This document shows, piece after piece, positions 34,510-42,722 of a stretch of 64,000 nt of DNA. The notes beneath the pieces were generated by a model. That model saw nothing but the letters and a program-made list of their open reading frames with translations. It was not told the origin of the DNA and did not search any database. Numbering within the stretch: the first letter of the stretch is position 1; each line of letters begins with the position of its first letter. A program made the translations under genes and the position numbers. This stretch comes from Jiangella endophytica (GTDB lineage Bacteria; Actinomycetota; Actinomycetes; Jiangellales; Jiangellaceae), in the NCBI RefSeq assembly GCF_003427025.1, contig NZ_QVAI01000009.1, positions 1 to 64,000 on the forward strand. Reading direction: 5' to 3'.

Positions 34510-35813
34510 GGCGCTCCCGGGATCCAGCCGGTGCCGGCCAGCGGGACCCGTGCCATGGCCGCCGCCTCCATCGTCAGCGCCACCAGGTCCTCCGGCTCCA
34601 GGTGGTGCAGGTGCGACTTCCCGCAGGCCCGGGCGATCGTCTGCGCCTCCATCGTCAGCACCCGCAGGTAATTGGCGACCCGCCGGCCGCCCTCGACCGG
34701 GTCCAGCCGGGCGGTCAGCTCCGGATCCTGGGTGCTGATGCCGGCCGGGTCGCGGCCGTCCTGGAAGTCGTCGTAGTAGCCGGGCGCCGAGCCGAGCTGC
34801 TCGTAGTCGGCCGCGTACCGCGGGTGGTTGTCGCCCAGCGCGATGAGCGCGGCGGTTCCGACGGAGACCGCGTCGGCGCCCAGGGCGATGGCCTTCGCGA
34901 CGTCGGCGCCGGTCCGGATGCCGCCCGACACGACGAGCTGGACCTCGCGGTGCACCCCCAGCTCGTCGAGGGCGTCGACGGCGGGCCGGATCGCGGCGAG
35001 CGTCGGGATGCCGACGTGCTCGATGAACACCTCCTGCGTCGCGGCGGTGCCGCCCTGCATGCCGTCGAGGACGACGGCGTCGGCGCCGGCCTTCACCGCC
35101 AGCGCGGTGTCGTAGTACGGGCGGGAGGCGCCGATCTTGACGAGGACCGGGATCCGCCGGTCGGTCACCTCGCGCAGCTCCTCGATCTTGATCGCGAGGT
35201 CGTCCGGGCCGGTCCAGTCCGGGTGCCGCGACGGCGAGCGCTGGTCGATGCCGGCCGGCAGCGTGCGCATCGTCGCGACCCGTTCGCTGATCTTCCGCCC
35301 GAGCAGCATCCCGCCGCCGCCCGGCTTCGCGCCCTGCCCGAGGACCACCTCGATGGCGTCGGCGCGGCGCAGGTCGTCCGGGTTCATGCCGTAGCGCGAC
35401 GGCAGGTACTGGTAGATCAGCGAGTCCGAGTGCTCGCGCTCCTCCGGTGTCATGCCGCCGTCGCCGGTCGTGGTGCTGGTTCCGACGGCGCTGGCGCCCC
35501 GGCCGAGTGCCTCCTTCGCCGGCGCCGACAGCGCGCCGAAGCTCATGCCGGCGATGGTGACGGGGACGTCCAGCCGCAGCGGCGTCGCACCGTGCCGGCC
35601 GCCGAGCGTGACGTCGGTGCCGCACCGCTCGCGATAGCCCTCCAACGGGTAGCGGGACATGCTCGCGCCCAGGAACAGCAGGTCGTCGAAGTGCGGCAGG
35701 GGCCGCTTGGCGCCCCAGCCGCGGATCCGGTAGGCGCCGGTGTCGGCGGCGCGCTGGATCGCGGCGATCGCGTGCCGGTCGAACGTCGCGGACTCGCGCA
35801 GCTGCATGGTCAC
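34506..35813 (-). CDS. GlxD/MgsC-like FMN glutamate-synthase domain protein
   Basis: A 435-residue protein corresponding to the FMN-binding central domain of glutamate synthase as a free-standing subunit (GlxD, MgsC). Typical stretches are VTIAGMSFGALSAPAKEALG, STTTGDGGMTPEER, QGAKPGGGGML and DAVVLDGMQGGTAATQE; VVSGGIRTGADVAKAIALGA binds FMN phosphate. With the GlxB- and GlxC-like proteins it would form a three-subunit enzyme that transfers the glutamine-type amide nitrogen (or methylamine) onto 2-oxoglutarate. The start is GTG 35813 or ATG 35807; both are close to the GlxC stop. Confidence 0.88.
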   Translation of the reverse strand: MTMQLRESATFDRHAIAAIQRAADTGAYRIRGWGAKRPLPHFDDLLFLGASMSRYPLEGYRERCGTDVTLGGRHGATPLRLDVPVTIAGMSFGALSAPAKEALGRGASAVGTSTTTGDGGMTPEEREHSDSLIYQYLPSRYGMNPDDLRRADAIEVVLGQGAKPGGGGMLLGRKISERVATMRTLPAGIDQRSPSRHPDWTGPDDLAIKIEELREVTDRRIPVLVKIGASRPYYDTALAVKAGADAVVLDGMQGGTAATQEVFIEHVGIPTLAAIRPAVDALDELGVHREVQLVVSGGIRTGADVAKAIALGADAVSVGTAALIALGDNHPRYAADYEQLGSAPGYYDDFQDGRDPAGISTQDPELTARLDPVEGGRRVANYLRVLTMEAQTIARACGKSHLHHLEPEDLVALTMEAAAMARVPLAGTGWIPGAP

Positions 35814-35820
35814 CCGTTTC

Positions 35821-36525
35821 TCAGTAGGCCGCGTGGTTCGCGGAGTCGAAGTGGTAGAGCCGCCGAGCCGAGCCGTACCGGCGGAACAGCGCGGGGTCGT
35901 CGTCGCGACCGGCTCGCGCGAGCAGACCGGCCAGCTCGGCCCGGTGCTCGTCGCGCATCGGCTTCTCGACGCAGTCGGTGCCCAGCGAGGCGACCGCGCC
36001 GCGGACGTAGAGGCGCGCCTCGTAGATCGAGTCGCCCAGCGAGTGGCCGGCGTCGCCGCACACGACGATGCGGCCGCTCTGCGCCATGAACGCGCTCATG
36101 TGCCCCACACTCCCGCCCACCACGACGTCGGCGCCGCGCAGCGCGATGCCGCAGCGGGCGCCGGTGTCGCCGTCGACCACCACCAGGCCGCCGCAGCCGG
36201 AGGCCGCGACGGACTGCGACGCCGACCCCGTGACGCGGACCGACCCGGACATGACGTTCTCCGCCAGCCCGGTGCCGGCGTTGCCGCGTACGAGCACGTC
36301 GGCCTGCTGGTTCATGCCGGCGCAGTAGTAGCCGACCGGCCCGTCGATCTGCACCGCCACGGGCGCGTCGATGCCGACGGCGACGTTGTGCGCACCGGCC
36401 GGGTGCGTCACCCGCCACCGTGGCGCCGGGGCCGGCGCGTGCAGTGCGGCGTTCAGCTCGCGGACGGGCGTGGCGGCCAGGTCGACGGTCACGGCGGTCA
36501 TAGCGGTCGTGGTCAGGACGTCCAC
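35821..36525 (-). CDS. GlxC/MgsB-like GXGXG-domain protein
   Basis: A 234-residue protein corresponding to the C-terminal beta-helix (GXGXG) domain of glutamate synthase, in stand-alone form. Repeated glycine-rich turns are visible (GPVGYYCAGMNQQADVLVRG; GGLVVVDGDTGARCGIALRG; GSVGHMSAFMAQSGRIVVCG). It is expected to be a structural subunit between the amidotransferase and the FMN subunit. GTG 36525 is preferred because GGGAGGG lies about 7 nt upstream, giving a 13-nt overlap with the amidotransferase gene; ATG 36501 is an alternative without a ribosome site. Confidence 0.86.
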   Translation of the reverse strand: MDVLTTTAMTAVTVDLAATPVRELNAALHAPAPAPRWRVTHPAGAHNVAVGIDAPVAVQIDGPVGYYCAGMNQQADVLVRGNAGTGLAENVMSGSVRVTGSASQSVAASGCGGLVVVDGDTGARCGIALRGADVVVGGSVGHMSAFMAQSGRIVVCGDAGHSLGDSIYEARLYVRGAVASLGTDCVEKPMRDEHRAELAGLLARAGRDDDPALFRRYGSARRLYHFDSANHAAY

Positions 36526-37403
36526 GTGTAGACCCTCCCGGGCTCGGGCTCGAAGATGCGCGCCGTCTCGACCGAGGGCAGCTCGGCGAGCGCGCGGTAC
36601 TCCGACGCGACCGCCACCCAGGCGGGGGTCTCGGCGACGATGGCCGGTTTGCAGGCGATCGGGTCGCGCAGCACGGCCAGGGTGTCCGCGGTGGTCACGA
36701 CCAGCGTGTAGAAACCGTCGAAGACGGCGACGACCCGATCCAGCGCCTCGGTGAGCGTGTCACCGGCCGTCATCCGGTGCCCGATGAACCGTGCGGCCAC
36801 CTCGGAGTCGTTCTCGCTGTCGAAATCGACGCCCTGCCGGCGCAGCGTCCGGCGCACGCTGGCGTGGTTGGAGAACGAGCCGTTGTGCACCAGGCAGAGG
36901 TCGTCGTCGACGGAGAACGGGTGCGAGCCGGACGCCACCACCGCGGACTCCGTCGCCATGCGCGTGTGCGCGATGGCCTGCGTGCCGCCCATCGCGCCGA
37001 TGCCGAACGCCTCGGTGAGCTCCTCGGCCAGGCCGACCCCCTTGAGGGTGACGGCGTGCGCGCCGCGGCCGATCCTGGTCAGCTCGGGCGCGGCGGACCG
37101 GACGGCGCCGGCGAGTGCCGCCGTCGTGGCGCGGGCCCGCAGCACCGCCGTCGGGCCGAACAGCCGGACGTCCACCTCGCTGCCCAGCGCCGCCGACACC
37201 GAGTCCCGCCAGCCGGCCTCGCCGGGATCCAGCACACTCACGGCGCTCCAGCCCGCGGGCAGCAGCTCCGGTGCGTCGTAGACGGCGATGCCGGCCGCAT
37301 CCGGGCCACGGTCGACCAGCCGGCAGGTCATCTCCGCCATCAGCGCGCCCAGCCGGGGCCGCAGGGCCGGATCGCGCACCTGCAACGCGGCAATGCCACA
37401 CAT
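36513..37403 (-). CDS. GlxB/MgsA-like class II glutamine amidotransferase
   Basis: A 296-residue Ntn-type amidotransferase subunit. The mature nucleophile is Cys2 (MCGIAAL), and the substrate-binding region includes AIAHTRMATES and LVHNGSFSNHASVRR. It would release ammonia or methylamine from glutamine or gamma-glutamylmethylamide and channel it to the GlxD-like FMN subunit. The start at 37403 is fixed by AAGGAG 7 nt upstream and by the need for Cys at position 2; the longer open frame is a shadow of the synthetase gene. Only 19 nt separate it from the upstream ligase gene. Confidence 0.9.
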   Translation of the reverse strand: MCGIAALQVRDPALRPRLGALMAEMTCRLVDRGPDAAGIAVYDAPELLPAGWSAVSVLDPGEAGWRDSVSAALGSEVDVRLFGPTAVLRARATTAALAGAVRSAAPELTRIGRGAHAVTLKGVGLAEELTEAFGIGAMGGTQAIAHTRMATESAVVASGSHPFSVDDDLCLVHNGSFSNHASVRRTLRRQGVDFDSENDSEVAARFIGHRMTAGDTLTEALDRVVAVFDGFYTLVVTTADTLAVLRDPIACKPAIVAETPAWVAVASEYRALAELPSVETARIFEPEPGRVYTWTS

Positions 37404-37422
37404 CGGCTCGCTCCTTCGTTCG

Positions 37423-38775
37423 TCAGTGGGCGGTGAGGTAGTGGTCGATCTCCCAGGGCGTGACGGTCTGGTGCCACTCCAGGAACTCGGTCTCCTTGAC
37501 GTCGGCGTAGTAGGCCCCGACCTCGGCGCCGAACGCCGCGTACAGCAGCGGGTCCGATCGCAGCGCCTCGACCGCGTGCAGCAGGGTCGGCGGCAGCGCG
37601 ACGGCGTCCTCGGGCACCGCGCCCGGCCCGCACGGGGCACCCGGGTCGGCGCCTCGCCGCACCCCGTCCAGCCCCGCCACGAGCGCCGCCGCGATGGCGA
37701 GGTACGGGTTGGCCGACCCGTCGCCGCCGCGCAGCTCGACCCGGTCGCCGTCGGGCACTCGGACGAAGTGGGTGCGGTCGTTGCCGCCGTAGCCGGCCAC
37801 CCGCGGCGACCACGTGGCGCCTGACGCGCTCGACGTCGCGCCGCGGCGCTTGTAGGAGTTCACCGTCGGCGCCAGGAACGCCGTCAGCGCCGGAGCGTGC
37901 TCCAGCACCCCGCCGACGAACCCGTAGGCGACGGGGGAGAGGCCCAGACCGCGGTCGTCGGCGGCCGCGGGGAACAGCGGCTCGTCGCCGCGCCAGAGCG
38001 ACAGGTGCAGGTGCAGCCCGTTGCCGGTGCGGTCGGCGAACGGCTTGGCCATGAACGTGGCCGTCATGTCCGCCCGCTCGGCCAGCATGTGCACCAGATA
38101 GCGCAGCGTGATGACGCGGTCGGCCGTGGTCAGCGGGTCGGCGTAGGTGAAGTTCTGCTCGAACTGCCCCGCGGCGTCCTCGTGGTCGTTGGCGTAGTTG
38201 CCCCACCCCAGCCGGTTCATCGCCCGCGACGTCGCGGTCAGGTGGTCGTACATCCGGGTGACGCCTCTGGCGTCGTAGCACGGCCGAGCCGCCGTGTCGC
38301 GGACGTCGGCCGTCCGCAGCGAGCCGTCCGCGGCGCGGTCGACCAGGAAGTACTCGACCTCCGCGCCGACCTTCGCGTCGTAGCCGGCGGCCGCGAGCCG
38401 CTCCAGCGCCCGCCGCAGGATCACCCGGGGCGCGTACGGCCACGGCTCACCGGCGACGTACGGGTCGCAGTGCACCATCGCCAGACCCGGCCGCAGGAAC
38501 GTCAGTGGCGTGTACGACGCCGGGTCCGGCCGCACCAGCAGGTCCGGGTCGTGCGCCCGCTGCCCGATCGGCCCGGCCGCGAACCCGGCGAACCCCAGAG
38601 CGCCCGCCTCCAGTTCGCCGACCGCTTCGACCGGCACCAGCTTGGCGCACGGTTTGCCGTTCAGGTCCACGAACGTGGCCAGCAGGAACTCGACCCCGTC
38701 CGTCTCGGCCGACTCTGCCAACGACGGCGCCGCGGGCGCGATCACGTCCGTGTCGCGCTCGGCCACGTCAGTCAT
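37423..38775 (-). CDS. glnT: Glutamine synthetase type III-like ligase (GlnT/GmaS)
   Basis: A 450-residue member of the glutamine-synthetase superfamily, closest in pattern to the GlnT/gamma-glutamylmethylamide synthetase group. Visible features are the beta-grasp segment FLLATFVDLNGKPCAKLVPV, GALGFAGFA, the metal Glu region VGAEVEYFLV, the ATP/glutamate loop FADRTGNGLHLHLSLW, and NSYKRRG with RVELRGGDGSANPYL. It joins ammonia or methylamine to glutamate using ATP. The ATG at 38775 has GGAGGG just upstream; a TTG 12 nt earlier is less likely. First gene of the six-gene operon with GlxB/C/D subunits, which argues for methylamine (GmaS) rather than ammonia. Confidence 0.87.
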   Translation of the reverse strand: MTDVAERDTDVIAPAAPSLAESAETDGVEFLLATFVDLNGKPCAKLVPVEAVGELEAGALGFAGFAAGPIGQRAHDPDLLVRPDPASYTPLTFLRPGLAMVHCDPYVAGEPWPYAPRVILRRALERLAAAGYDAKVGAEVEYFLVDRAADGSLRTADVRDTAARPCYDARGVTRMYDHLTATSRAMNRLGWGNYANDHEDAAGQFEQNFTYADPLTTADRVITLRYLVHMLAERADMTATFMAKPFADRTGNGLHLHLSLWRGDEPLFPAAADDRGLGLSPVAYGFVGGVLEHAPALTAFLAPTVNSYKRRGATSSASGATWSPRVAGYGGNDRTHFVRVPDGDRVELRGGDGSANPYLAIAAALVAGLDGVRRGADPGAPCGPGAVPEDAVALPPTLLHAVEALRSDPLLYAAFGAEVGAYYADVKETEFLEWHQTVTPWEIDHYLTAH

Positions 38776-38797
38776 CAGGCCCTCCAATGTGGAACCA

Positions 38798-38824
38798 CAG
38801 TAGACGACGTTTCATGGCAGTAGA
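38798..38824. promoter_or_regulatory. CAGTAGA direct repeat upstream of the GlnT-like operon
   Basis: CAGTAGA occurs at 38798-38804 and again at 38818-38824, exactly 20 nt apart (about two helical turns), 23-49 nt upstream of the ligase start. This spacing suits a regulator dimer, possibly the operon's own XRE-cupin protein. A promoter could not be assigned with confidence. Confidence 0.35.
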
Positions 38825-38919
38825 TTGCCGGGAGCGCGATGGCCATAGGTGACACCGAGGTAAATCTCTGTTGCCGGCCGGGAACGCCGGGTGGCTGGGT
38901 CCGAGGCCTTGATGTCCGC

Positions 38920-38937
38920 ATACTTGTATGCAAGTAT
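38920..38937. promoter_or_regulatory. GntR-type operator
   Basis: A perfect inverted repeat, ATACTTG-TATG-CAAGTAT, 7 nt upstream of the GntR start codon. Its core CTTGTATGCAAG is close to the TTGTATACAA-type sites bound by FCD-class GntR regulators. It probably mediates autoregulation of the kinase/enolase-like operon, and it may also touch the divergent ligase operon. Confidence 0.7.
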
Positions 38938-38944
38938 TCAACGC

Positions 38945-39679
38945 ATGGATGGGCGAGTCGGCGAGCCTGGTGCCGCGGAGCATCGGGAGCGGGCCGCCGT
39001 GCTGTCGCTGATCGAGCGCTCGGGACGCGGCGGCCGTACGTCGGACAAGGTGTTCGAGCAGCTGCTGGAGGCGGTTCGAAGCCTGCGGCTGCTGCCGGGA
39101 CAGCCGATCAGCGAGACCGAACTCGCCCGGGAGCTCGGAGTGAGCCGGACCCCGGTGCGGGAGGCGATCACGCGCCTCGCCGAGGCCGGCCTCGTCGACG
39201 TCGTGCCGCAGGTGGGCACGACCGTGTCGGTCATCAGCCTGGCCGAGGTGGAGGAGGCGCGGTTCGTCCGCGAGAGCCTCGAGGTCGCCGCCGTCAAGGA
39301 GCTGGTGCCGCTGGCGCCCGGCGACGCGGCCGATCTGCGGCAGGTGATCGCCGGGCAGCGGCAGGCTCTCGACGCCGGCGACCCCGAGGGCTTCTTCGAG
39401 CTGGACGAGACGCTGCACGCGCGGATCTTCGCGCTGAGCGGCTATCCGGGCGCCTGGACGACGGTGAAGCGGTCGAAGGTCCACCTCGATCGGATGCGAC
39501 GGCTCGTACTCCCCGACCGCCCGTTCGTCGACGGTGTCCTGACCGAACACGTGGGCATCGTGGACGCGCTCGAGTCCGGCGACCTCGTGGCCGCCGAGGA
39601 GCGGGTCCGCGCCCACGCCCGTCGCGTCCCGCTCCTGAAGGCCGAGCTGAAGCGCGAGTTCCCGGGCTACTTCGCATGA
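38945..39679 (+). CDS. GntR-family (FCD/FadR-type) regulator
   Basis: A 244-residue regulator. The winged helix-turn-helix is at about residues 35-100 (SDKVFEQLLEAVRSLRLLPG; SETELARELGVSRTPVREAI), and the helical FCD ligand domain fills the rest (RFVRESLEVAAVKELV; FFELDETLHARIFALSGYPG; LTEHVGIVDALESGD), with the His and Asp positions that bind metal or carboxylate ligands. The ATG at 38945 is used because an upstream in-frame GTG would put the operator inside the gene. FCD regulators usually sense sugar acids or other carboxylates. Its stop overlaps the kinase start, so regulator and enzymes are one operon. Confidence 0.88.
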   Translation: MDGRVGEPGAAEHRERAAVLSLIERSGRGGRTSDKVFEQLLEAVRSLRLLPGQPISETELARELGVSRTPVREAITRLAEAGLVDVVPQVGTTVSVISLAEVEEARFVRESLEVAAVKELVPLAPGDAADLRQVIAGQRQALDAGDPEGFFELDETLHARIFALSGYPGAWTTVKRSKVHLDRMRRLVLPDRPFVDGVLTEHVGIVDALESGDLVAAEERVRAHARRVPLLKAELKREFPGYFA

Positions 39680-40701
39680 CCGGCCCGGCGACCGGCGCCG
39701 GCCAGGGCGCCGCACCGCTCCTGACACCCGGCACCGTCTTGGGCTTCCTGCGCGAACGGGGAGTGATCGACGGATCGGCCGGCACGGTGAGCGAGCTGAG
39801 CGGAGGGGTCTCGTGCGTCGTGCTGCGCGTCGACACGGCCGGACGCTCGGTCGTGGTCAAGCAGGCGCTGCCCCGGCTGCGAGTGCGGGCGGAGTGGACG
39901 GCCGAGCGGCGGCGGACGCTCAGCGAAGCGGCGGCGCTGGTGGCGTATCGCGACATCACGCCCGATCGGGTGCCCGAGGTCGTCGAGGTCGACGAGACCC
40001 TGATGGCGTTCGTGATGGAGGCCGCGCCGCCCGACGTCGCGAACTGGAAGTCCCTGCTGCTGGCCGACCCGCACGCATCGGCGGGCGACCTCCCCGAGAT
40101 CCTCGGCCGGACGCTCGGCCGGTGGCACCGCCACACGCGCGGCCACGCGCGGTTGCTGAGCCGGTTCCAGGACGACGAGGCGTTCACCCAGCTGCGGCTG
40201 ACGCCGTTCCACCACGAGGTGCGGCGGCTCCACCCCGCGGCGGGCGGCGCCCTCGACGCGTGCGTCGACGACCTGACCGGGACGCGCGAATGCCTCGTCC
40301 ACGGTGACTTCTCACCCAAGAACGTCCTGGTCGGCGACGACCTCTGCTGGGTCGTCGACGCCGAGGTGGCCAAGGCGGGAGCGCCGGTGCTCGACGTGGC
40401 GTTCATGATCGCGCACCTGATGCTGAAGTCGGTTCACGCGTCCGCCGCGACCGAGCTCCGTGCGGCGACGCAGCGGTTCGGCGACGCCTATCGCGCGGCA
40501 GCCGGCGCGACGACACCGTTGCCGCGGCCGGGCTGGCATGTCGCCGCGCTGTTGCTGGCGCGGGTGGACGGCCGGTCGCCGGTCGACTATCTGTCCGCGG
40601 CCGGGCTCGACCAGGTCCGGAGGGCCGCGTTGCGGCTGCTGCAGGGCACGGACGTCTCGATCGCGGACGTCTGGGACGCACTCGTCAGGGAGGGGCGATG
40701 A
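39676..40701 (+). CDS. Aminoglycoside-phosphotransferase-fold small-molecule kinase
   Basis: A 341-residue kinase of the APH/ChoK/MTR-kinase fold. The catalytic loop is LVHGDFSPKNVLV (Asp211 is the base), and the metal-binding segment is WVVDAEVAKAGAPVLDVAF (Asp228), a form closer to methylthioribose kinase than to antibiotic-resistance enzymes. The nucleotide lobe includes SVVVKQALPRL. It is flanked by ATGA overlaps with the GntR gene and the enolase-like gene, so it most likely phosphorylates the catabolic substrate of this operon, for example a sugar acid, rather than a drug. Confidence 0.85.
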   Translation: MTGPATGAGQGAAPLLTPGTVLGFLRERGVIDGSAGTVSELSGGVSCVVLRVDTAGRSVVVKQALPRLRVRAEWTAERRRTLSEAAALVAYRDITPDRVPEVVEVDETLMAFVMEAAPPDVANWKSLLLADPHASAGDLPEILGRTLGRWHRHTRGHARLLSRFQDDEAFTQLRLTPFHHEVRRLHPAAGGALDACVDDLTGTRECLVHGDFSPKNVLVGDDLCWVVDAEVAKAGAPVLDVAFMIAHLMLKSVHASAATELRAATQRFGDAYRAAAGATTPLPRPGWHVAALLLARVDGRSPVDYLSAAGLDQVRRAALRLLQGTDVSIADVWDALVREGR

Positions 40702-41969
40702 CCCGTATCGATCGAGTGGTGGCCTGGGAGGCGCTGGATTCGCGAGCCCGGCCGACCGTGGCCTGCCGGGTGTCGCTGTCGGACGGCTCGTCCGGCCGGG
40801 CGGTGGTCCCGTCGGGTGCGTCGACGGGGTCGTACGAGGCGTTCGAGTTGCGCGACGGTGGCGACCGCTATTTCGGTATGGGGGTGCGCCGCGCGGTGGA
40901 GCACGTGAACACCACCCTGGCCGACGCGGTGACCGGGGTCGACGCGGCCGAGCCGGACGCCGTCGACCTCGTCCTCGAGGAGCTCGACGGCGACAGCCGT
41001 TACGCCCGCCTCGGTGGCAACGCGGTGCTGGCGGTGTCGGTGGCCGCCGGCCGCGCAGCCGCGGCGGCCGCGGGCGTGTCGCTGGCGCGCCGGCTGCACG
41101 GCCCCGGGGCGCTGCCACTGCCGATGCCGATGATCAACATCATCTCCGGCGGGGCGCACGCGGGGCGGGCCATCGACATCCAGGACCTCCTCGTCGTCCC
41201 AGTCGGTGCGGACTCCTTCGCGCAAGCGCTGGAATGGTGCGCCCGGGTCCGGGAGGAGGCGCGACGCCTGGCCCTGGCCGACGGCCACGCCGCCGCGGTG
41301 CTGGTCGCCGACGAGGGCGGCCTCGGCGTGCCCGTCGGCGGCAACGCCGACGCACTGGAACTGCTCACCCGTGCCATCGAGGCCGCCGGTCTCACGCCGG
41401 GAGCGCAGCTGGCGGTGGCGATCGACGTCGCGGCCAACCAGCTGTGGACCGGTGACGGCTACGAGCTGGCCGCCGAGGGGCGCGCCCTGACCGCCGGCGA
41501 GTTGGTCGACGAGATCGCCGGCTGGGTCGCGCGCCACCCGGTCGTGTCGGTCGAGGACGTGCTGCGCGAGGACGACTGGGAGGGCTGGGCGATGGCGACC
41601 GAGCGGCTGGCGGGCGTCCAGGTGGTCGGTGACGACCTGTTCGCGACCGATCACTCCCGGCTGGCCGAGGGCACGCGACGGCAGGCGGCCAACGCCGTCC
41701 TGGTCAAGGTGAACCAGAACGGCACGCTGCGGGGCGCCCGCGGGGTGCTCGAGTCGGCGCGGCGCGCCGGGTGGGCGACCGTGGTCTCGGCCAGGTCCGG
41801 CGACACCGAGGACGACTGGCTGGCCGATCTCGCCGTCGGCTGGGGAGCCGGCCAGATCAAGGTGGGGTCCCTGCACCGGTCCGAGCGCTGTGCCAAGTGG
41901 AACCGGCTGCTGGAGCTGGAGGCCACCGCCGACACCGTGTTCCGCAATCCCTGGCGAGAGGTGACGTGA
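40698..41969 (+). CDS. Enolase paralogue with altered active site
   Basis: A 423-residue full-length enolase homologue. Many enolase residues persist: PSGASTGSYE, the His loop SGGAHAGRA, Glu206 (VADEGG), metal ligands in VAIDVAA, VSVEDVLRE and VGDDLF, Lys337 (LVKVNQNG) and Lys388 (GQIKVGS). Two near-invariant positions differ: Asp163 replaces the Glu of IQEFM, and Ala365 replaces the His of SHRSGETED (here SARSGDTED). A housekeeping enolase would not be expected to carry these changes or to sit in a GntR operon. I expect a dehydratase acting on a different phosphorylated hydroxy acid made by the kinase. Enolase paralogues with other substrates are known in phosphinothricin biosynthesis. ATGA start, TGATG overlap at the end. 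Confidence 0.88.
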   Translation: MTRIDRVVAWEALDSRARPTVACRVSLSDGSSGRAVVPSGASTGSYEAFELRDGGDRYFGMGVRRAVEHVNTTLADAVTGVDAAEPDAVDLVLEELDGDSRYARLGGNAVLAVSVAAGRAAAAAAGVSLARRLHGPGALPLPMPMINIISGGAHAGRAIDIQDLLVVPVGADSFAQALEWCARVREEARRLALADGHAAAVLVADEGGLGVPVGGNADALELLTRAIEAAGLTPGAQLAVAIDVAANQLWTGDGYELAAEGRALTAGELVDEIAGWVARHPVVSVEDVLREDDWEGWAMATERLAGVQVVGDDLFATDHSRLAEGTRRQAANAVLVKVNQNGTLRGARGVLESARRAGWATVVSARSGDTEDDWLADLAVGWGAGQIKVGSLHRSERCAKWNRLLELEATADTVFRNPWREVT

Positions 41970-42703
41970 TGAGCAGGTTCGCCGGCCGAACGGTCGTGGT
42001 CACCGGCGCGGCGTCCGGTATCGGGTTCGAGATGGCTCGCCTGTTCGTCGCGGAGGGCGCCGTGGTCTTCGCGGCGGACCGCACGAGCGACGCCCGGCCC
42101 GAGGGGACGCACCCGGTCCAGCTCGACGTGACGGACGAGGCCGCGGTGCGTGACCTCATGGACACGGTGGTCGCCGGCACCGGCCGTCTCGACGTGCTGT
42201 GTAACAACGCCGGCATCGGATCGACCGCCGACCCGGTCTCGTGCACGGCCGACGAGTGGCGCCGCGTGTTCGACGTCAACGCTCTCGGGGTGTTCCTGTG
42301 CACCAAGTACGCGTTGCCGCCGATGCTGGCCGCCGGCCGCGGGTCGATCGTCAACACCGCCTCGGCCGCGGCGTCGGCCGGGCTGAAGGACCGCGCCGCC
42401 TACTGCGCGAGCAAGGGCGCCGTCGTCTCGTTCACCCGTGCCGTCGCCGTGCAGTACGCCGGCACCGGGGTGCGCTGCAACTCCGTGTCGCCGGGGACGG
42501 TGGACTCGCCCTGGGTGGCGCGGCTGCTCGCACAGGCGCCCGACGCTGCCGCGGCGCACGCGCAGCTGACGGCGCGGCAGCCGATGGGCCGGCTCGGGCA
42601 GCCGGCCGAGGTCGCCAGGGCGGCGCTCTATCTGGCGTCGGACGACGCCGACTACGTCACCGGCACCGACCTCGTGATCGACGGCGGTCTGCTCGCCGGC
42701 TGA
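41969..42703 (+). CDS. SDR-family NAD(P)-dependent dehydrogenase (1)
   Basis: A 244-residue classical short-chain dehydrogenase. The cofactor motif is VTGAASGIG, with NNAG following, and the catalytic Tyr-Lys pair is in AAYCASKGA with Ser in the preceding TASAAAS segment. An acidic Asp after beta-2 (AADRT) suggests NAD preference. Its closest functional relatives by pattern are sugar-acid and 2-keto-3-deoxy-acid dehydrogenases, but this is only suggestive. It overlaps the enolase-like gene by one nucleotide (TGATG) and is 19 nt before the lactonase gene. Confidence 0.9.
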   Translation: MSRFAGRTVVVTGAASGIGFEMARLFVAEGAVVFAADRTSDARPEGTHPVQLDVTDEAAVRDLMDTVVAGTGRLDVLCNNAGIGSTADPVSCTADEWRRVFDVNALGVFLCTKYALPPMLAAGRGSIVNTASAAASAGLKDRAAYCASKGAVVSFTRAVAVQYAGTGVRCNSVSPGTVDSPWVARLLAQAPDAAAAHAQLTARQPMGRLGQPAEVARAALYLASDDADYVTGTDLVIDGGLLAG

Positions 42704-42722
42704 CGCCGGCAGCGGTGATGAC

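Noticed and set aside
39676-40701. The kinase as an aminoglycoside-resistance gene.
   Set aside because: The fold is shared, but the metal-site segment DAEVAKAGAPVLD is closer to methylthioribose-type kinases and the gene is locked in a catabolic operon.
40698-41969. The enolase homologue as the housekeeping glycolytic enolase.
   Set aside because: Key active-site residues differ (Ala365, Asp163), and the genomic setting is a GntR-controlled catabolic operon without eno neighbours such as FtsB-like or pyrophosphohydrolase genes.
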